Numbered from the stretch's first letter, positions 55,358 to 64,000 are shown. The stretch is 64,000 bases of DNA from Roseovarius aestuarii (GCF_019966515.1 NZ_JAIMIB010000004.1:208320-272319); one strand, 5' to 3'. Program-made: numbers and translations. The notes: generated by a model from the sequence alone, not told the origin.

Positions 55358-57018
55358 CCGAATTCACAAAAACCCGACTGCAAGTGATGTGGAACCGGCT
55401 TCTTGCTGTGGTCGAAGAGCAGGGCCAGGCACTGATCCGTGCGGCCTTCAGTCCGATCGTGCGTGAAAGCGGGGATATCTCGGCTGGGATCTTTGACATA
55501 CGGGGGCGTATGTTGGCGCAGGCGGTGACCGGCACACCCGGCCATATCAATACCATGGCCGAAGCGGTGAAGAATTTGCGCGCGCGTTTTCCGGTTCAGG
55601 ACATGCAGCCCGGTGATATTTACATGACCAATGATCCCTGGCTGGCTTCGGGCCATCTGAACGATTTCTTGCTGATGCAACCGGTGTTCTTTGAGGGTCG
55701 CGTTGTCGGCTTTACGTCGTGCACTTCGCATCTGGCCGATCTGGGCGGCAAGGGCATGGGGCCAGAAGGGTCGGATATTTTTGACGAAGGCCTGATGATC
55801 CCGCCCTGCAAGCTTGTTGATAGGGGGGAGATCAATACCCTCCTAATGGAGATCGTGCGGGTGAATTCGCGCGAACCTATCGCTAATGAGGGCGATATCT
55901 ATGCGCTGATCGCTTGTTGCGAGACAGGCGCGAAACGATTGGTAGAGATGATGCAGGAGTTTCAGATCGACGATCTCGACCCCCTTTCCGATTATATCAT
56001 CGACACGTCGTATCGCGGCACTTTGCAGGCGATTGCCGAGGTACCAAGTGGTGTCTACCGAAGTGAGTTGATGGTGGATGGTTACGAAAAGCCGATCAAA
56101 TTGGCCGCAACGCTGACCGTCGCCGAGGATCGTGTTCTACTGGATTTTGACGGAACCTCAGGTTGTTCGGAAAAGGGCATCAACGTGCCGCTCAACTATG
56201 CCACCGCTTATTCAGTTTTCGCGCTGCGCTGTATCATCGGGCCGGATATTCCGAATAATGCAGGGTCGCTGGAACCGTTCCGTGTAACCGGCCCGCCCGG
56301 CTGCATCCTGAATGCGCAGCATCCGGTGCCGGTGGCGATGCGGCATTCGCTGGGTCAGATGACACCCGATCTGGTCTATGGCAGCCTTGCGCAAGCCTTG
56401 CCGGATAAAGTGCCGGCTGAAGGCGCATCATGTCTTTACGACGTGCCCTTGCGCCATACGCCTGAAGGCGCCCGCGACGGCGGTACGAGGTTCGCGCTGG
56501 AGCTTGTCTATAATGGCGGCACTGGTGCGCGGCCAACGCTTGACGGGTTGTCGGCTACGGCATTTCCCAGTGGTGTGTGGGGCAGTCAGGTGGAGCCGAC
56601 CGAGGCGACCGCGCCGATCCTGATCAGCCGCCGCGAGCTTCTGCCCGATAGTGGCGGTCCGGGGAAGTACCGTGGTGGCCTTGGCCAGCATCTGGAAATC
56701 TCATCGGCTACGGGTGAGGATTTTCTGGCCTTCCTGTCCGTCGAACGCATCCGCTTTACCGCTGCAGGCCGTCATGGCGGCGGCGCGGGCAGGGCCGGAA
56801 GGATGCGGATTGGCGCGGACGGGGAGGATCTGCCGAGCAAGGGAGAGTTCAGAATTCCCGCAGACAAAGCGCTTATCCTTGAAACGCCGGGCGGTGGTGG
56901 GTTTGGCCCGCCCGAGGCGCGTGATCCGGAAGCCATTCGGCGCGATCTGGCGGATGGGTTGATCAGCCCGGAAAGCGCGTACGGGATTTATGGCGCACAG
57001 AAGGAGAAGCCGTCATGA
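55354..57018 (+). CDS. HyuB, hydantoinase/oxoprolinase B subunit
   Basis: 554 residues. Matches the hydantoinase B family: LFDIRGRMLAQAVTGTPGHINTM-type N-terminus (here IFDIRGRMLAQAV), GDIYMTNDPWLASGHLNDF, PFRVTGPPGCILNAQHPVPVAMRH, and GGPGKYRGGLGQ near the C-terminus. It partners with HyuA in an ATP-dependent hydrolase or carboxylase. Four-base overlaps on both sides show strict coupling. Confidence 0.92.
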   Translation: MTEFTKTRLQVMWNRLLAVVEEQGQALIRAAFSPIVRESGDISAGIFDIRGRMLAQAVTGTPGHINTMAEAVKNLRARFPVQDMQPGDIYMTNDPWLASGHLNDFLLMQPVFFEGRVVGFTSCTSHLADLGGKGMGPEGSDIFDEGLMIPPCKLVDRGEINTLLMEIVRVNSREPIANEGDIYALIACCETGAKRLVEMMQEFQIDDLDPLSDYIIDTSYRGTLQAIAEVPSGVYRSELMVDGYEKPIKLAATLTVAEDRVLLDFDGTSGCSEKGINVPLNYATAYSVFALRCIIGPDIPNNAGSLEPFRVTGPPGCILNAQHPVPVAMRHSLGQMTPDLVYGSLAQALPDKVPAEGASCLYDVPLRHTPEGARDGGTRFALELVYNGGTGARPTLDGLSATAFPSGVWGSQVEPTEATAPILISRRELLPDSGGPGKYRGGLGQHLEISSATGEDFLAFLSVERIRFTAAGRHGGGAGRAGRMRIGADGEDLPSKGEFRIPADKALILETPGGGGFGPPEARDPEAIRRDLADGLISPESAYGIYGAQKEKPS

Positions 57019-58100
57019 TCCCCCCGAAGCCCCATGTCGCGGCGATGGATGCTTATGCCCTGGCCGATCTGACGCCCCCGCCGGGAAAACCTTTGATCTC
57101 GTTTTGCCAGAATGAAAGCTTCCGCCCACCAAGCCCGCGCGCTGCCAAGGCCGCTGCGAGCGCTGCGTTGGATCAACACCTCTATCCCGATCCGGACTGG
57201 ACAGCGCTGCGCAACGCCATCGGCAAGGTTCACAACATCGATCCGGCGCAGATCATCTGCGGTAACGGGTCGCTCGATTTGATCGGCTGTCTCGCGCGGG
57301 CCTATCTTGGACCGGGTGATGCCGCACTTGCCCCTGCTCACGCCTACCCGTTTTTTCGCACGGCCACGCTGTCTGCCGGTGCGCGGTTCGATACCGCACC
57401 AGAACGAGAGCTTACCGCCGATGCGGATGCCCTGATTAGTGCAGTCATGTTTGATACCCGTATCATTTTCGTCGCCAACCCGGGCAATCCTACCGGCACA
57501 CGCATTCCACGCTCGGAATTGATCGGATTGAGACAGGCGCTTGCCGATGATGTGATGCTGGTGATTGACGAAGCCTACGGAGAATTCGCCGATCATCTAA
57601 ACGAGCCGGTTTTTGACATGGTCGCACTTGATAACACGGTCGTTTTACGTTCTTTTTCCAAAGCCTATGGTTTGGCCGGGGCCCGTGTTGGATGGGGGCT
57701 GTTCCCGCCCGCCATCACTGGCAATGTCAGAAAGCTGCTGAATCCCAACAACGTCAGCGCAGCGTCACAGGTTGCGGCCATCGCAGCACTCGAAGATCAG
57801 ACATATATGCGGGAAACCTGCGCGATGACGGCAGGCATTCGTGATCGTTTCTGCGCGCAAATTGCCGGGCTTGGCCTGACAGCACTACAGAGTTTTACCA
57901 ATTTTGCTCTGATCCGCTTTGCCTCGCCTGAGGCCGCCCAAAGCGCTGACAGCCATCTACGCTCTGAGGGTGTGTTTCTGCGGCCGCAAGGCGGTGCCGG
58001 TCTGCCGGATTGCCTAAGGGCGACCATTGGCGTCGCAGATGACATGGCGCTGGCGGCCTCGCTGCTCAAGGATTGGATCAACAAGGAGGGCCGGTCATGA
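57015..58100 (+). CDS. HisC-like class I/II aminotransferase
   Basis: 361 residues, PLP-dependent. The cofactor lysine is Lys216 in LRSFSKAYGLAGARVGW; IDEAYGEF, NPGNPTGT and YPFFRT are also conserved. HisC itself acts on histidinol phosphate, but this gene sits among catabolic genes, so it more likely transaminates the amino acid released by HyuAB (inference). It overlaps HyuB and the next gene by four bases. Confidence 0.85.
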   Translation: MIPPKPHVAAMDAYALADLTPPPGKPLISFCQNESFRPPSPRAAKAAASAALDQHLYPDPDWTALRNAIGKVHNIDPAQIICGNGSLDLIGCLARAYLGPGDAALAPAHAYPFFRTATLSAGARFDTAPERELTADADALISAVMFDTRIIFVANPGNPTGTRIPRSELIGLRQALADDVMLVIDEAYGEFADHLNEPVFDMVALDNTVVLRSFSKAYGLAGARVGWGLFPPAITGNVRKLLNPNNVSAASQVAAIAALEDQTYMRETCAMTAGIRDRFCAQIAGLGLTALQSFTNFALIRFASPEAAQSADSHLRSEGVFLRPQGGAGLPDCLRATIGVADDMALAASLLKDWINKEGRS

Positions 58101-58837
58101 CGAACCGCGGAGGCTCCCGTATTGGAGTATTGGTGCCGTTCACCAACACCAACCTCGAACCTGACATGATGATGCTGGCGCCCTCTGGCGTGTCGCTGCA
58201 TTTCACCCGTATCGGCGGATATGACGAGGATGAGATCCCCGATGAGAATCAGATGGCAGAGCTTGGCGCATCCAGTCTGGACGAACCGTTGCACCTGCTT
58301 CAGGGCGCGCATCCGGATGTAATCCTTTATGGCTGCACATCCGCGACGCTGGCGCATGGCCCATCATTTGATCGTGACCTTGCCGCTCAGATCAAATCTC
58401 AAAGCGGGGCACTGACGGTCACGGCTGCAGGCGCATTGGTGGCGGCACTGAAGGTTCTTCGGGTCAGTCGGATCGGGTTTGCCTCGCCTTACGTGCCCAG
58501 TCTGAATGACCGCGCGATTGCCTTTCTGGCCGATGAAGGGTTTGAAACCGTTTCGCGCGCCGACCACGCTGAACCGCTGGGCAATGAAGGCCAGGGCGCG
58601 CTATCGCCCGACGCCGTGTACGATCTTGGCCTGCGCGCGGATAGGCCCGACGCCGATGCCATTGTTCTTTCGTGCACGGATATGCGTAGCGCTGAAATCA
58701 TCGAGCGGTTGGAACGTGCCCTTGGCAAACCGGTTGTCACCTCAAATCAGGCGATGATGTTCCAGAGCTTGCAAGTGTTGGGCGCGGCTGATCCGCCGTT
58801 GGGGTTCGGAGAGCTTTTTGAACGGCTTTCCGCATGA
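58097..58837 (+). CDS. Maleate isomerase / Asp-Glu racemase family protein
   Basis: 246 residues. Two candidate catalytic cysteines are at 80 (YGCTSAT) and 193 (LSCTDMRS), the paired arrangement of maleate cis-trans isomerase and the arylmalonate decarboxylase/hydantoin racemase superfamily. The phosphate- or carboxylate-binding PFTNTNLEPDM is near the N-terminus. It may isomerise or racemise an acid. I use the ATG at 58097, which overlaps the aminotransferase stop. Confidence 0.85.
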   Translation: MTNRGGSRIGVLVPFTNTNLEPDMMMLAPSGVSLHFTRIGGYDEDEIPDENQMAELGASSLDEPLHLLQGAHPDVILYGCTSATLAHGPSFDRDLAAQIKSQSGALTVTAAGALVAALKVLRVSRIGFASPYVPSLNDRAIAFLADEGFETVSRADHAEPLGNEGQGALSPDAVYDLGLRADRPDADAIVLSCTDMRSAEIIERLERALGKPVVTSNQAMMFQSLQVLGAADPPLGFGELFERLSA

Positions 58838-60195
58838 CAAATACGCGCGCCAACGACAGGCAATTCGCCGCGATTGCTGATTTTGTTCTGGACCCGCAAC
58901 TTGCTGTTCCCGAAGAGGCTTTGACCTTCGCCTCAACCCTGTTGATCGACACGCTTGGCATCGCTGCTGGCGCGGTGGACCTGGAGGTTGCGACGATTGC
59001 ACGTGATTTTGCTGCTGATTTCCACGGTGCAGGCGCATCGGGGCATGGCGCGAGGATGCTGTTTGATGGTCGTCGGGTCAGCCTGCCCGGCGCGGCCTGG
59101 GCGGTCGCCACCCAGATCGACAATCTCGATGGCCATGACGGGTATAACCCGACCAAAGGCCATATTGGCGTCGCGGTGGTACCGGCGCTCTTTGCCTTTG
59201 CCGAACATCACCCCGACCTGTCTGGCCGTGAGGCGCTGACCGCGCTGGCCATGTCATACGAAGTTGCCGCGCGGGCGGGGATTGCCCTGCATGCGACGGT
59301 TGACGACTATCACACCTCGGGGGCGTGGAACGCTTTGGGCGTGGCGGCGCTTGGGTGTCGGTTGGCAGGGACAGACAACAACACACTCCGACATGCCCTA
59401 GGCATCTCGGAATATCACGGACCCCGCAGCCAGATGATGCGCGAGATTGACAATCCAACCATGTTGCATGACGGCTCGGGCATGGGGGCGCTGGTTGGCT
59501 GCTCGGCCACGTTGCTGGCGACGCGTGGCTTTCAGGGGGCCCCGGCGATCACCGCCGAAGCGCCGGCGGTGGCGCCGCATTGGCAGGACCTGGGCCAGAC
59601 ATGGACCGTGGCGCTGAATTACATCAAACCCTATCCCGTCTGTCGCTGGGCGCATGGGGCGCTTGACGCGTTGCGCGCGCTGATGATCAATGAGGGTGTG
59701 GTTGCCGCTGATGTCCGATCCTTATCTGTTCGAACCTTTGCCGAGTCGGCCCGGCTTTTTCCGGGTATGCCCGAGACCACAAGCCAGGCGCAATATTCAC
59801 TGACTTTTGCGCTGGCAACGCTTTTGCTGCATGGCCGTATCGGCCCGGAACATATCTCGGGGCAGGGTCTGAAGGACCCGGATGTGGCGGCGTTGATCCC
59901 GAAGATTTCGGTCAGCGAAGAGCCGCGCCATTCCGCTCGTTTTCCTCAGGGTCGATGGTCGGATATCGACGTGACGCTAAATGATGGGCGCGTGTTGCGC
60001 TCGGGCGATGTCAATGCCCGTGGCGGCCCCGAGTCGCCGATGTCCGATGCTGAAATTCTGGAAAAGCTGCATCATATGGCCGGGTATTCCCTGCCTGCTG
60101 AACGGATTGAAGCGATTTGGGCGATGCGTGACGCATTGCTTGATCCCGGCGCGAAATTCAGTGACCTTGCAGCGCTCGTAACCCCAGCACCCTGA
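58834..60195 (+). CDS. MmgE/PrpD family protein
   Basis: 453 residues, the length of the MmgE/PrpD family. Recognisable: LLIDTLGIAAGAVDL, TQIDNLDGHDGYNPTKGHIGVAVVPALFA, IKPYPVCRWAHGALDAL and FALATLLLHGRIGPEH. Members include 2-methylcitrate dehydratase, aconitate decarboxylase and iminodisuccinate epimerase, so it acts on a small polycarboxylate or similar acid. Overlaps the racemase-family gene by four bases. Confidence 0.87.
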   Translation: MTNTRANDRQFAAIADFVLDPQLAVPEEALTFASTLLIDTLGIAAGAVDLEVATIARDFAADFHGAGASGHGARMLFDGRRVSLPGAAWAVATQIDNLDGHDGYNPTKGHIGVAVVPALFAFAEHHPDLSGREALTALAMSYEVAARAGIALHATVDDYHTSGAWNALGVAALGCRLAGTDNNTLRHALGISEYHGPRSQMMREIDNPTMLHDGSGMGALVGCSATLLATRGFQGAPAITAEAPAVAPHWQDLGQTWTVALNYIKPYPVCRWAHGALDALRALMINEGVVAADVRSLSVRTFAESARLFPGMPETTSQAQYSLTFALATLLLHGRIGPEHISGQGLKDPDVAALIPKISVSEEPRHSARFPQGRWSDIDVTLNDGRVLRSGDVNARGGPESPMSDAEILEKLHHMAGYSLPAERIEAIWAMRDALLDPGAKFSDLAALVTPAP

Positions 60196-60201
60196 GGCCC
60201 C

Positions 60202-61164
60202 ATGAACCGTATCCTGATCCACAACAACAAAACCGAGGAAATGGCCAAGCGATTAGCTGACAGCGTGCCGGATGCCGACGTTGCGACCTGCGAGAGCTAT
60301 GAAGATCTGCCCACCATGATAAGCGCGTTCAAACCGGATGTCGCCTATTCGATCTGCTTCAGGGGCCGGGCCGGGTTTCCCCGCGACGCTCTTTTAGGGC
60401 CGGATGGACCTAAATGGATAGCGGTGGGCGGCTCGGGCGTTGATCACCTGGCCGGATGGGACCCGGACGCGGTGACAGTGACCAATTCCGCAGGTGTGGC
60501 AGCCCCCATGATGGCGGAATATGTGTTCGGGTCGATCCTGCACTTTACCCTTGATATGCCGGGCTTACAGACCGATCAGGAAGAACGTGAATGGCGCGGA
60601 GCACGCCTGATGACGCCGCTTGCGGGCAAGACCATGCTGATCGTGGGTCTGGGCCATACCGGGCAGGCCGTTGCCGCGCGGGCCAAGGCGTTCGGCCTGC
60701 ATGTCATCGGCACGCGCGCGCGGCCTGAACCGATGGAGAACGTGGATGAAGTCCACGCCAGCCAAGACCTGCAGAGCCTGTTTCATCGGGCAGATTTTAT
60801 CGTGCTCTCGGCGCCACTTCTGCCCACAACGCGCCACATGATCAACGCCCGGTCCTTCGCCTCGATGAAACCGACGGCGATCCTTGTGAATGTCTCGCGC
60901 GGGGGCGTGCTGGATGATGCAGCACTGGTCAACGCGATGCGCGCGAACATCATTGCGGGTGCAGCGCTGGACGTGTTCGAGACCGAACCGCTGCCCTTTG
61001 ACAACCATATCTGGGGCTTGGAAAACGTGACCGTCTCGCCGCATTGCTCGGCGGTTTATGCCGAATGGGCGATGCAATCTTTTGATGTCTTCGTTGAGAA
61101 CCTGAAACGCTGGCAGGCCGGGGCAAGATTGACCAACATAGTTGATCCCGCGCGCGGATATTGA
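60202..61164 (+). CDS. D-2-hydroxyacid dehydrogenase family protein
   Basis: 320 residues. NAD(P) motif GLGHTG at 149-154. The catalytic trio is Arg233 (NVSRGGVLDD), Glu262 (FETEPLP) and His281 (VSPHCSAV). It reduces a 2-oxoacid or oxidises a D-2-hydroxyacid. Six bases separate it from the MmgE/PrpD gene. Confidence 0.9.
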   Translation: MNRILIHNNKTEEMAKRLADSVPDADVATCESYEDLPTMISAFKPDVAYSICFRGRAGFPRDALLGPDGPKWIAVGGSGVDHLAGWDPDAVTVTNSAGVAAPMMAEYVFGSILHFTLDMPGLQTDQEEREWRGARLMTPLAGKTMLIVGLGHTGQAVAARAKAFGLHVIGTRARPEPMENVDEVHASQDLQSLFHRADFIVLSAPLLPTTRHMINARSFASMKPTAILVNVSRGGVLDDAALVNAMRANIIAGAALDVFETEPLPFDNHIWGLENVTVSPHCSAVYAEWAMQSFDVFVENLKRWQAGARLTNIVDPARGY

Positions 61165-61180
61165 CCGGAAAGGCGCCAAA

Positions 61181-62074
61181 ATGACAAACCGGATGATAGG
61201 GGTCATCACCCCGATCCTGACACCCTACAATGATGATCTGAGCATCGCAGACGATCTTTATCTGGCGCATGCGGCGGACTGCCTTGCCGGTGGCGCGCAC
61301 TATCTCTCACCGTTCGGCACCACTTCCGAAGCGCTAAGCAATACGTCGCGCGAACGGATGGAGATGTTAGAAAGTCTGATCTCATCAGGCACGGCACGGG
61401 CGGACCAATTGATGCCGGGGACGGGCCTGAATTCGCTGGAAGAAACTCTGACCCTGTCGCGCCACGCGGTGGAGCTGGGCTGCGCCGCCGTCATGACCCT
61501 GCCGCCGTTTTTCTATGTCACCGCTAGCGACGACGGGCTCTATCGCTACTTCAGCCAGTTGATCGAGGGCGTTGCCTCCGATGCGCTGAAAATCTGCCTT
61601 TACCACATCCCTCAAAATACGGGCATTGGCATCTCACCCGCCCTGGCCGCACGTCTCAACCAGGCGTTTCCAGAGGTTGTCGTGGCCTATAAGGACAGCT
61701 CGGGCGATTGGGAGAACACGAAGGCCGTGATCGAAGCGGCGCCGGGCATATCCGTTTTCCCCGGCTCGGAGAGCTTTTTGATCGACGCAATGAAAGTCGG
61801 CGGTGGCGGGTGTATCTCGGCCAGTTGCAATTCAAATGTCGGTGCTATCCGTGCAATGTTCGACCATGCATCGGAAGAGGACTGGAAGGCGGCCGAATCC
61901 ATGCTGCCCGCAATCAACGTGCACCGGCAGGCCATTCAGAGGGGTGGCCTGATCCCCGCACTCAAATCGCTCAAGGCGCATCAGTCAGGCGATGCGCGCT
62001 GGCTCAATCTACGCCCACCACTGGAAAACGCGGCACCGGAGCTGGGCCGAGAATTGGTGCTTTCGCTGGCTTGA
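61181..62074 (+). CDS. Dihydrodipicolinate synthase/NAL family aldolase or lyase
   Basis: 297 residues, TIM-barrel class I aldolase family. GTTSEA (46-51), Tyr141 in YHIPQNTG and the Schiff-base Lys171 in AYKDSSGDW are all in place. Members cleave or form 2-oxoacids such as pyruvate. The start MTNRMIGVITPILTPY at 61181 is chosen over an upstream extension to 61142 that overlaps the dehydrogenase. It ends the operon and likely performs a C-C cleavage giving pyruvate or a similar 2-oxoacid (inference). Confidence 0.9.
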   Translation: MTNRMIGVITPILTPYNDDLSIADDLYLAHAADCLAGGAHYLSPFGTTSEALSNTSRERMEMLESLISSGTARADQLMPGTGLNSLEETLTLSRHAVELGCAAVMTLPPFFYVTASDDGLYRYFSQLIEGVASDALKICLYHIPQNTGIGISPALAARLNQAFPEVVVAYKDSSGDWENTKAVIEAAPGISVFPGSESFLIDAMKVGGGGCISASCNSNVGAIRAMFDHASEEDWKAAESMLPAINVHRQAIQRGGLIPALKSLKAHQSGDARWLNLRPPLENAAPELGRELVLSLA

Positions 62075-62077
62075 GTT

Positions 62078-62097
62078 AGTAATCACTGGAAATTACT
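62078..62097 (+). terminator. Weak hairpin after the hydantoinase operon
   Basis: AGTAAT (62078-62083) pairs with ATTACT (62092-62097) across an eight-base loop, right after the last stop, followed by TTTAA. AT-rich and short, so a doubtful terminator. Confidence 0.3.
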
Positions 62098-62344
62098 TTA
62101 ACCGCCGGAATTATAATGGAATTTGATATCTGCACTATGTGGCTTACGCATGTCTTTGGGCCATGCGCCGGACCGGCGAACGGGTGTTATTAGCAGGGTG
62201 AATGTTCGGGGTGTATTCGGGTTACGTACATTTATGCGGATGGGATTTGGGTTTTAGTTAGATGACAGCTTTGCGGACAAAGCGGCCGGTCAATCCAACC
62301 AGATTGACAGCTCCTAACTCAAGTTGAAAACTGCCTCACTCACA
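62098..62344. other. Intergenic region before the ArsR-family gene
   Basis: About 250 bases without a gene. TTGACA at 62304-62309 and TTGAAA at 62324-62329 are candidate -35 elements; the latter is 17 bases before TAATCG (62347-62352), inside the palindromic operator. Otherwise nothing recognisable. Confidence 0.4.
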
Positions 62345-62375
62345 CTTAATCGTACATCGTCGATAGACGATTAAG
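62345..62375. promoter_or_regulatory. 31-base palindromic operator of the ArsR-family gene
   Basis: Outer arms CTTAATCGT (62345-62353) and ACGATTAAG (62367-62375) are perfect inverses, and the centre ATCG-T-CGAT (62356-62364) is itself a palindrome. Only the AC and AG dinucleotides between them break the symmetry. It ends nine bases before the ATG at 62385, overlapping a probable -10, as expected for ArsR autorepression. Confidence 0.75.
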
Positions 62376-62384
62376 GAATGAACC

Positions 62385-62702
62385 ATGCCATCCTCTGTGA
62401 CTGACGAGCGGCTGGTTGCTCAGCTCAAAGCCTTGGCACACCCTGCACGGCTCAAAATTCTGGACCTACTAGCTGCCAGAGGTGATTGCATTTGTGGTGA
62501 GGTTGTCAACGTTCTACCACTCACACAATCCACCGTTTCCCAGCATTTGAAGATCCTCAAAGAAGCAGGTCTCCTCATCGGAACAATCGATGGGACACGA
62601 TCCTGTTACAGTCTAGATAGTCAAGCATTCGGGGTGTCGCAAAGGGCTCTTACAAATCGCCTTGCCGTCTATGAGGCATGCGAGGAAGATGATGAAGGCT
62701 AG
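62385..62702 (+). CDS. ArsR-family metalloregulator-like repressor
   Basis: 105 residues, a single winged helix. The recognition helix is LTQSTVSQHLKILKEAGL. GDCICGEVV (Cys35, Cys37) corresponds to the Cys-Val-Cys metalloid site of ArsR; Cys74 and Cys99 could be further ligands. It probably represses itself and the following transporter through the palindrome upstream, released by a metal or metalloid (inference). Other ArsR-type ligands cannot be excluded. Confidence 0.87.
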   Translation: MPSSVTDERLVAQLKALAHPARLKILDLLAARGDCICGEVVNVLPLTQSTVSQHLKILKEAGLLIGTIDGTRSCYSLDSQAFGVSQRALTNRLAVYEACEEDDEG

Positions 62703-63864
62703 CCGTAATCCGAACACCTTTATTAGTCATGCGTGGAGTGCCAGACATCTTTTTGGTGCCGTTCCCCTTTTCGCCATTGGTACAGGTGCTCTCTATCCTC
62801 TGATCGCTCTGGAGCTGTCTTCCGGTGGTTATAGCAATGCTCTGATTGGTGCGATGACATCAGCTTGGTATCTTGGGGCATTCCTTGGAACTTTGTTAGG
62901 CGGACGGGTTATTTATCGCCTTGGTTATCATCGAGCGTTCGCGGCAACGGCGATCTTGGCTGCGGTTTCAGTTTGGGCGCTCACCATTTCAAATTCACCG
63001 ACACTATGGCTCTACCTTCGGTTCATTGGCGGGATTGGGCTGGGAGCCTATTACCTGTTGATGGACAGTTGGATCAGCGGTCTCGCGACGTCGGCTACCC
63101 GTGGCCGGATGTTGGCAACTTATGAGGCAATCCGGATTGGGGTGGTTGCGTTAGGTCCAATCCTGCTGGTCGTCGCCTCCACTCATACGGCATTTGCCTT
63201 GATCGGCGCTTTCTTCCTCGCTGGGATTATTCCAGTAACGATGGCAAACTCGCCAACTGCAAAGTTCAAAGCCACAAACTGGCGAGGCTCATTGGGTATC
63301 TTTGCATGCTCACCCTGTTCTCTCACTCTTACGGTCATTGCTGGTTTCCTGAGCAGCTCATTTTATGGCCTAGGCGCAATCTACGCCGAAAGCCTCGGGC
63401 TCTCGGCGGTTGAGATTGCATTATTCGTGTCGGTCGTCCTGATTGCCCCTGCATTTAGTCAGTTACCAATCGGCACGGTGGCCGACCTCTATGGGCGGGC
63501 AAGCACGAGCGCTTTCATTTGCCTGACTGCGGCGGGTTGCGCGTTGATTCTTGCGTTTCAAGCGCCCAGCTCATTTTTCGCGATTACAGTGCTGGCAGTC
63601 ATGATCAACGGGCTTGGCCAACCTCTCTATGCGTTGGGTCACGGTCGCCTCGTGGATGGAGGGCACGAATTGATTGCGGCTACCACAGCGGGGTCATCGG
63701 GCTACAATCTGGGGACATTTGTTGGACCAATCGGAGCAGCGCTTGCGATGAGCTATGTCGGGCCATCCGGTCTATATTTTTTCGTCGGCCTCAGCCTTGT
63801 CGTCGGTGGATGCGCTGCAGTGGTGGCAATGTTGCAATCTCAAATACGGTGCTGCCCTCTTTGA
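62692..63864 (+). CDS. MFS transporter
   Basis: 390 residues, about 12 membrane helices. The loop 2-3 motif of the family appears as LGGRVIYRLGYHRAF, and a second GTVADLYGRASTS occurs in the second half. I chose the ATG at 62692 with GAGG about six bases upstream; it overlaps the ArsR gene by 11 bases, so the two are co-translated. Substrate unknown; joint control with an ArsR-type repressor suggests efflux of the inducing compound. Confidence 0.88.
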   Translation: MKASRNPNTFISHAWSARHLFGAVPLFAIGTGALYPLIALELSSGGYSNALIGAMTSAWYLGAFLGTLLGGRVIYRLGYHRAFAATAILAAVSVWALTISNSPTLWLYLRFIGGIGLGAYYLLMDSWISGLATSATRGRMLATYEAIRIGVVALGPILLVVASTHTAFALIGAFFLAGIIPVTMANSPTAKFKATNWRGSLGIFACSPCSLTLTVIAGFLSSSFYGLGAIYAESLGLSAVEIALFVSVVLIAPAFSQLPIGTVADLYGRASTSAFICLTAAGCALILAFQAPSSFFAITVLAVMINGLGQPLYALGHGRLVDGGHELIAATTAGSSGYNLGTFVGPIGAALAMSYVGPSGLYFFVGLSLVVGGCAAVVAMLQSQIRCCPL

Positions 63865-64000
63865 GACCAAAGTTCCAATGGTTAGATTGTTGGCCATTCA
63901 CGGTCACAAATTTGGGACACTAAACCCGATGGGGTGGATAGCTCCTGCTCCCCCGGCGTCGCAATGCGCCATAGTGCAGTTGTGTATCACTGCTAGGAAA
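63865..64000. other. Right window edge, no gene seen
   Basis: 136 bases after the MFS stop with no supported gene, terminator or repeat. Confidence 0.5.

Noticed and set aside
1..64000. CRISPR arrays, tRNA or rRNA genes, prophage or integrase genes
   Set aside because: I saw no regularly spaced repeats, no tRNA cloverleaf and no phage genes; the only mobile DNA recognised is the IS3-family fossil.

Overview
The window reads as a chromosomal segment of an alphaproteobacterium of the Rhodobacteraceae (roseobacter-like). The evidence is the gene content: a flagellar cluster with FlaF, FlbT, DUF1217 and MotE-type genes and CtrA-like promoter boxes, a hut locus of the HutF type, and a ubiE-ubiB pair next to mutM. 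Most genes are tightly packed, many with 1- or 4-base stop/start overlaps.

Layout. (1) 1-5.8 kb: the 5' end of an AMP nucleosidase gene, a VOC protein, a LysR regulator divergent from a class II aldolase/fatty acid hydroxylase pair, two short-chain dehydrogenases and an exported hypothetical protein. (2) 5.9-12.9 kb: histidine utilisation. hutC and hutF run leftward; hutI, hutH, hutU and a DUF1810 gene run rightward. Between them lies a 20-bp HutC operator overlapping two face-to-face promoters. hutG is not here. (3) 12.9-20.0 kb: housekeeping genes: aromatic/aspartate aminotransferase, sseA, an enoyl-CoA hydratase, mutM, ubiE, ubiB and an APH-type kinase.

(4) 20.2-52.9 kb: one flagellar supercluster with hook, rod, ring, export, filament and stator genes: flgD, fliK, flgJ-like, flgN-like, fliC, flaF, flbT, DUF1217, fliI, flgBC, fliEQ, flgFGAH, a FliL-like gene, a FliJ-like gene, flhB, fliR, flhA, a lytic transglycosylase, a 777-residue periplasmic protein, motA, motE-like, a small membrane protein, fliL, fliF, a FliH-like gene, fliN, fliP, flgI, flgL, flgK, flgE and motB. 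fliG, fliM and fliA are not in it. A decayed IS3-family element sits between fliP and flgI. The flagellin mRNA leader has two tandem hairpins, a likely target of FlbT-type control.

(5) 53.3-62.1 kb: a seven-gene catabolic operon: HyuA, HyuB, HisC-like aminotransferase, maleate isomerase/racemase family, MmgE/PrpD, D-2-hydroxyacid dehydrogenase and DHDPS-family lyase. It has no transporter or regulator of its own. I do not know its substrate, and it is the best candidate here for an undescribed pathway. (6) 62.3-63.9 kb: an ArsR-family repressor with a long palindromic operator, overlapping an MFS transporter gene.
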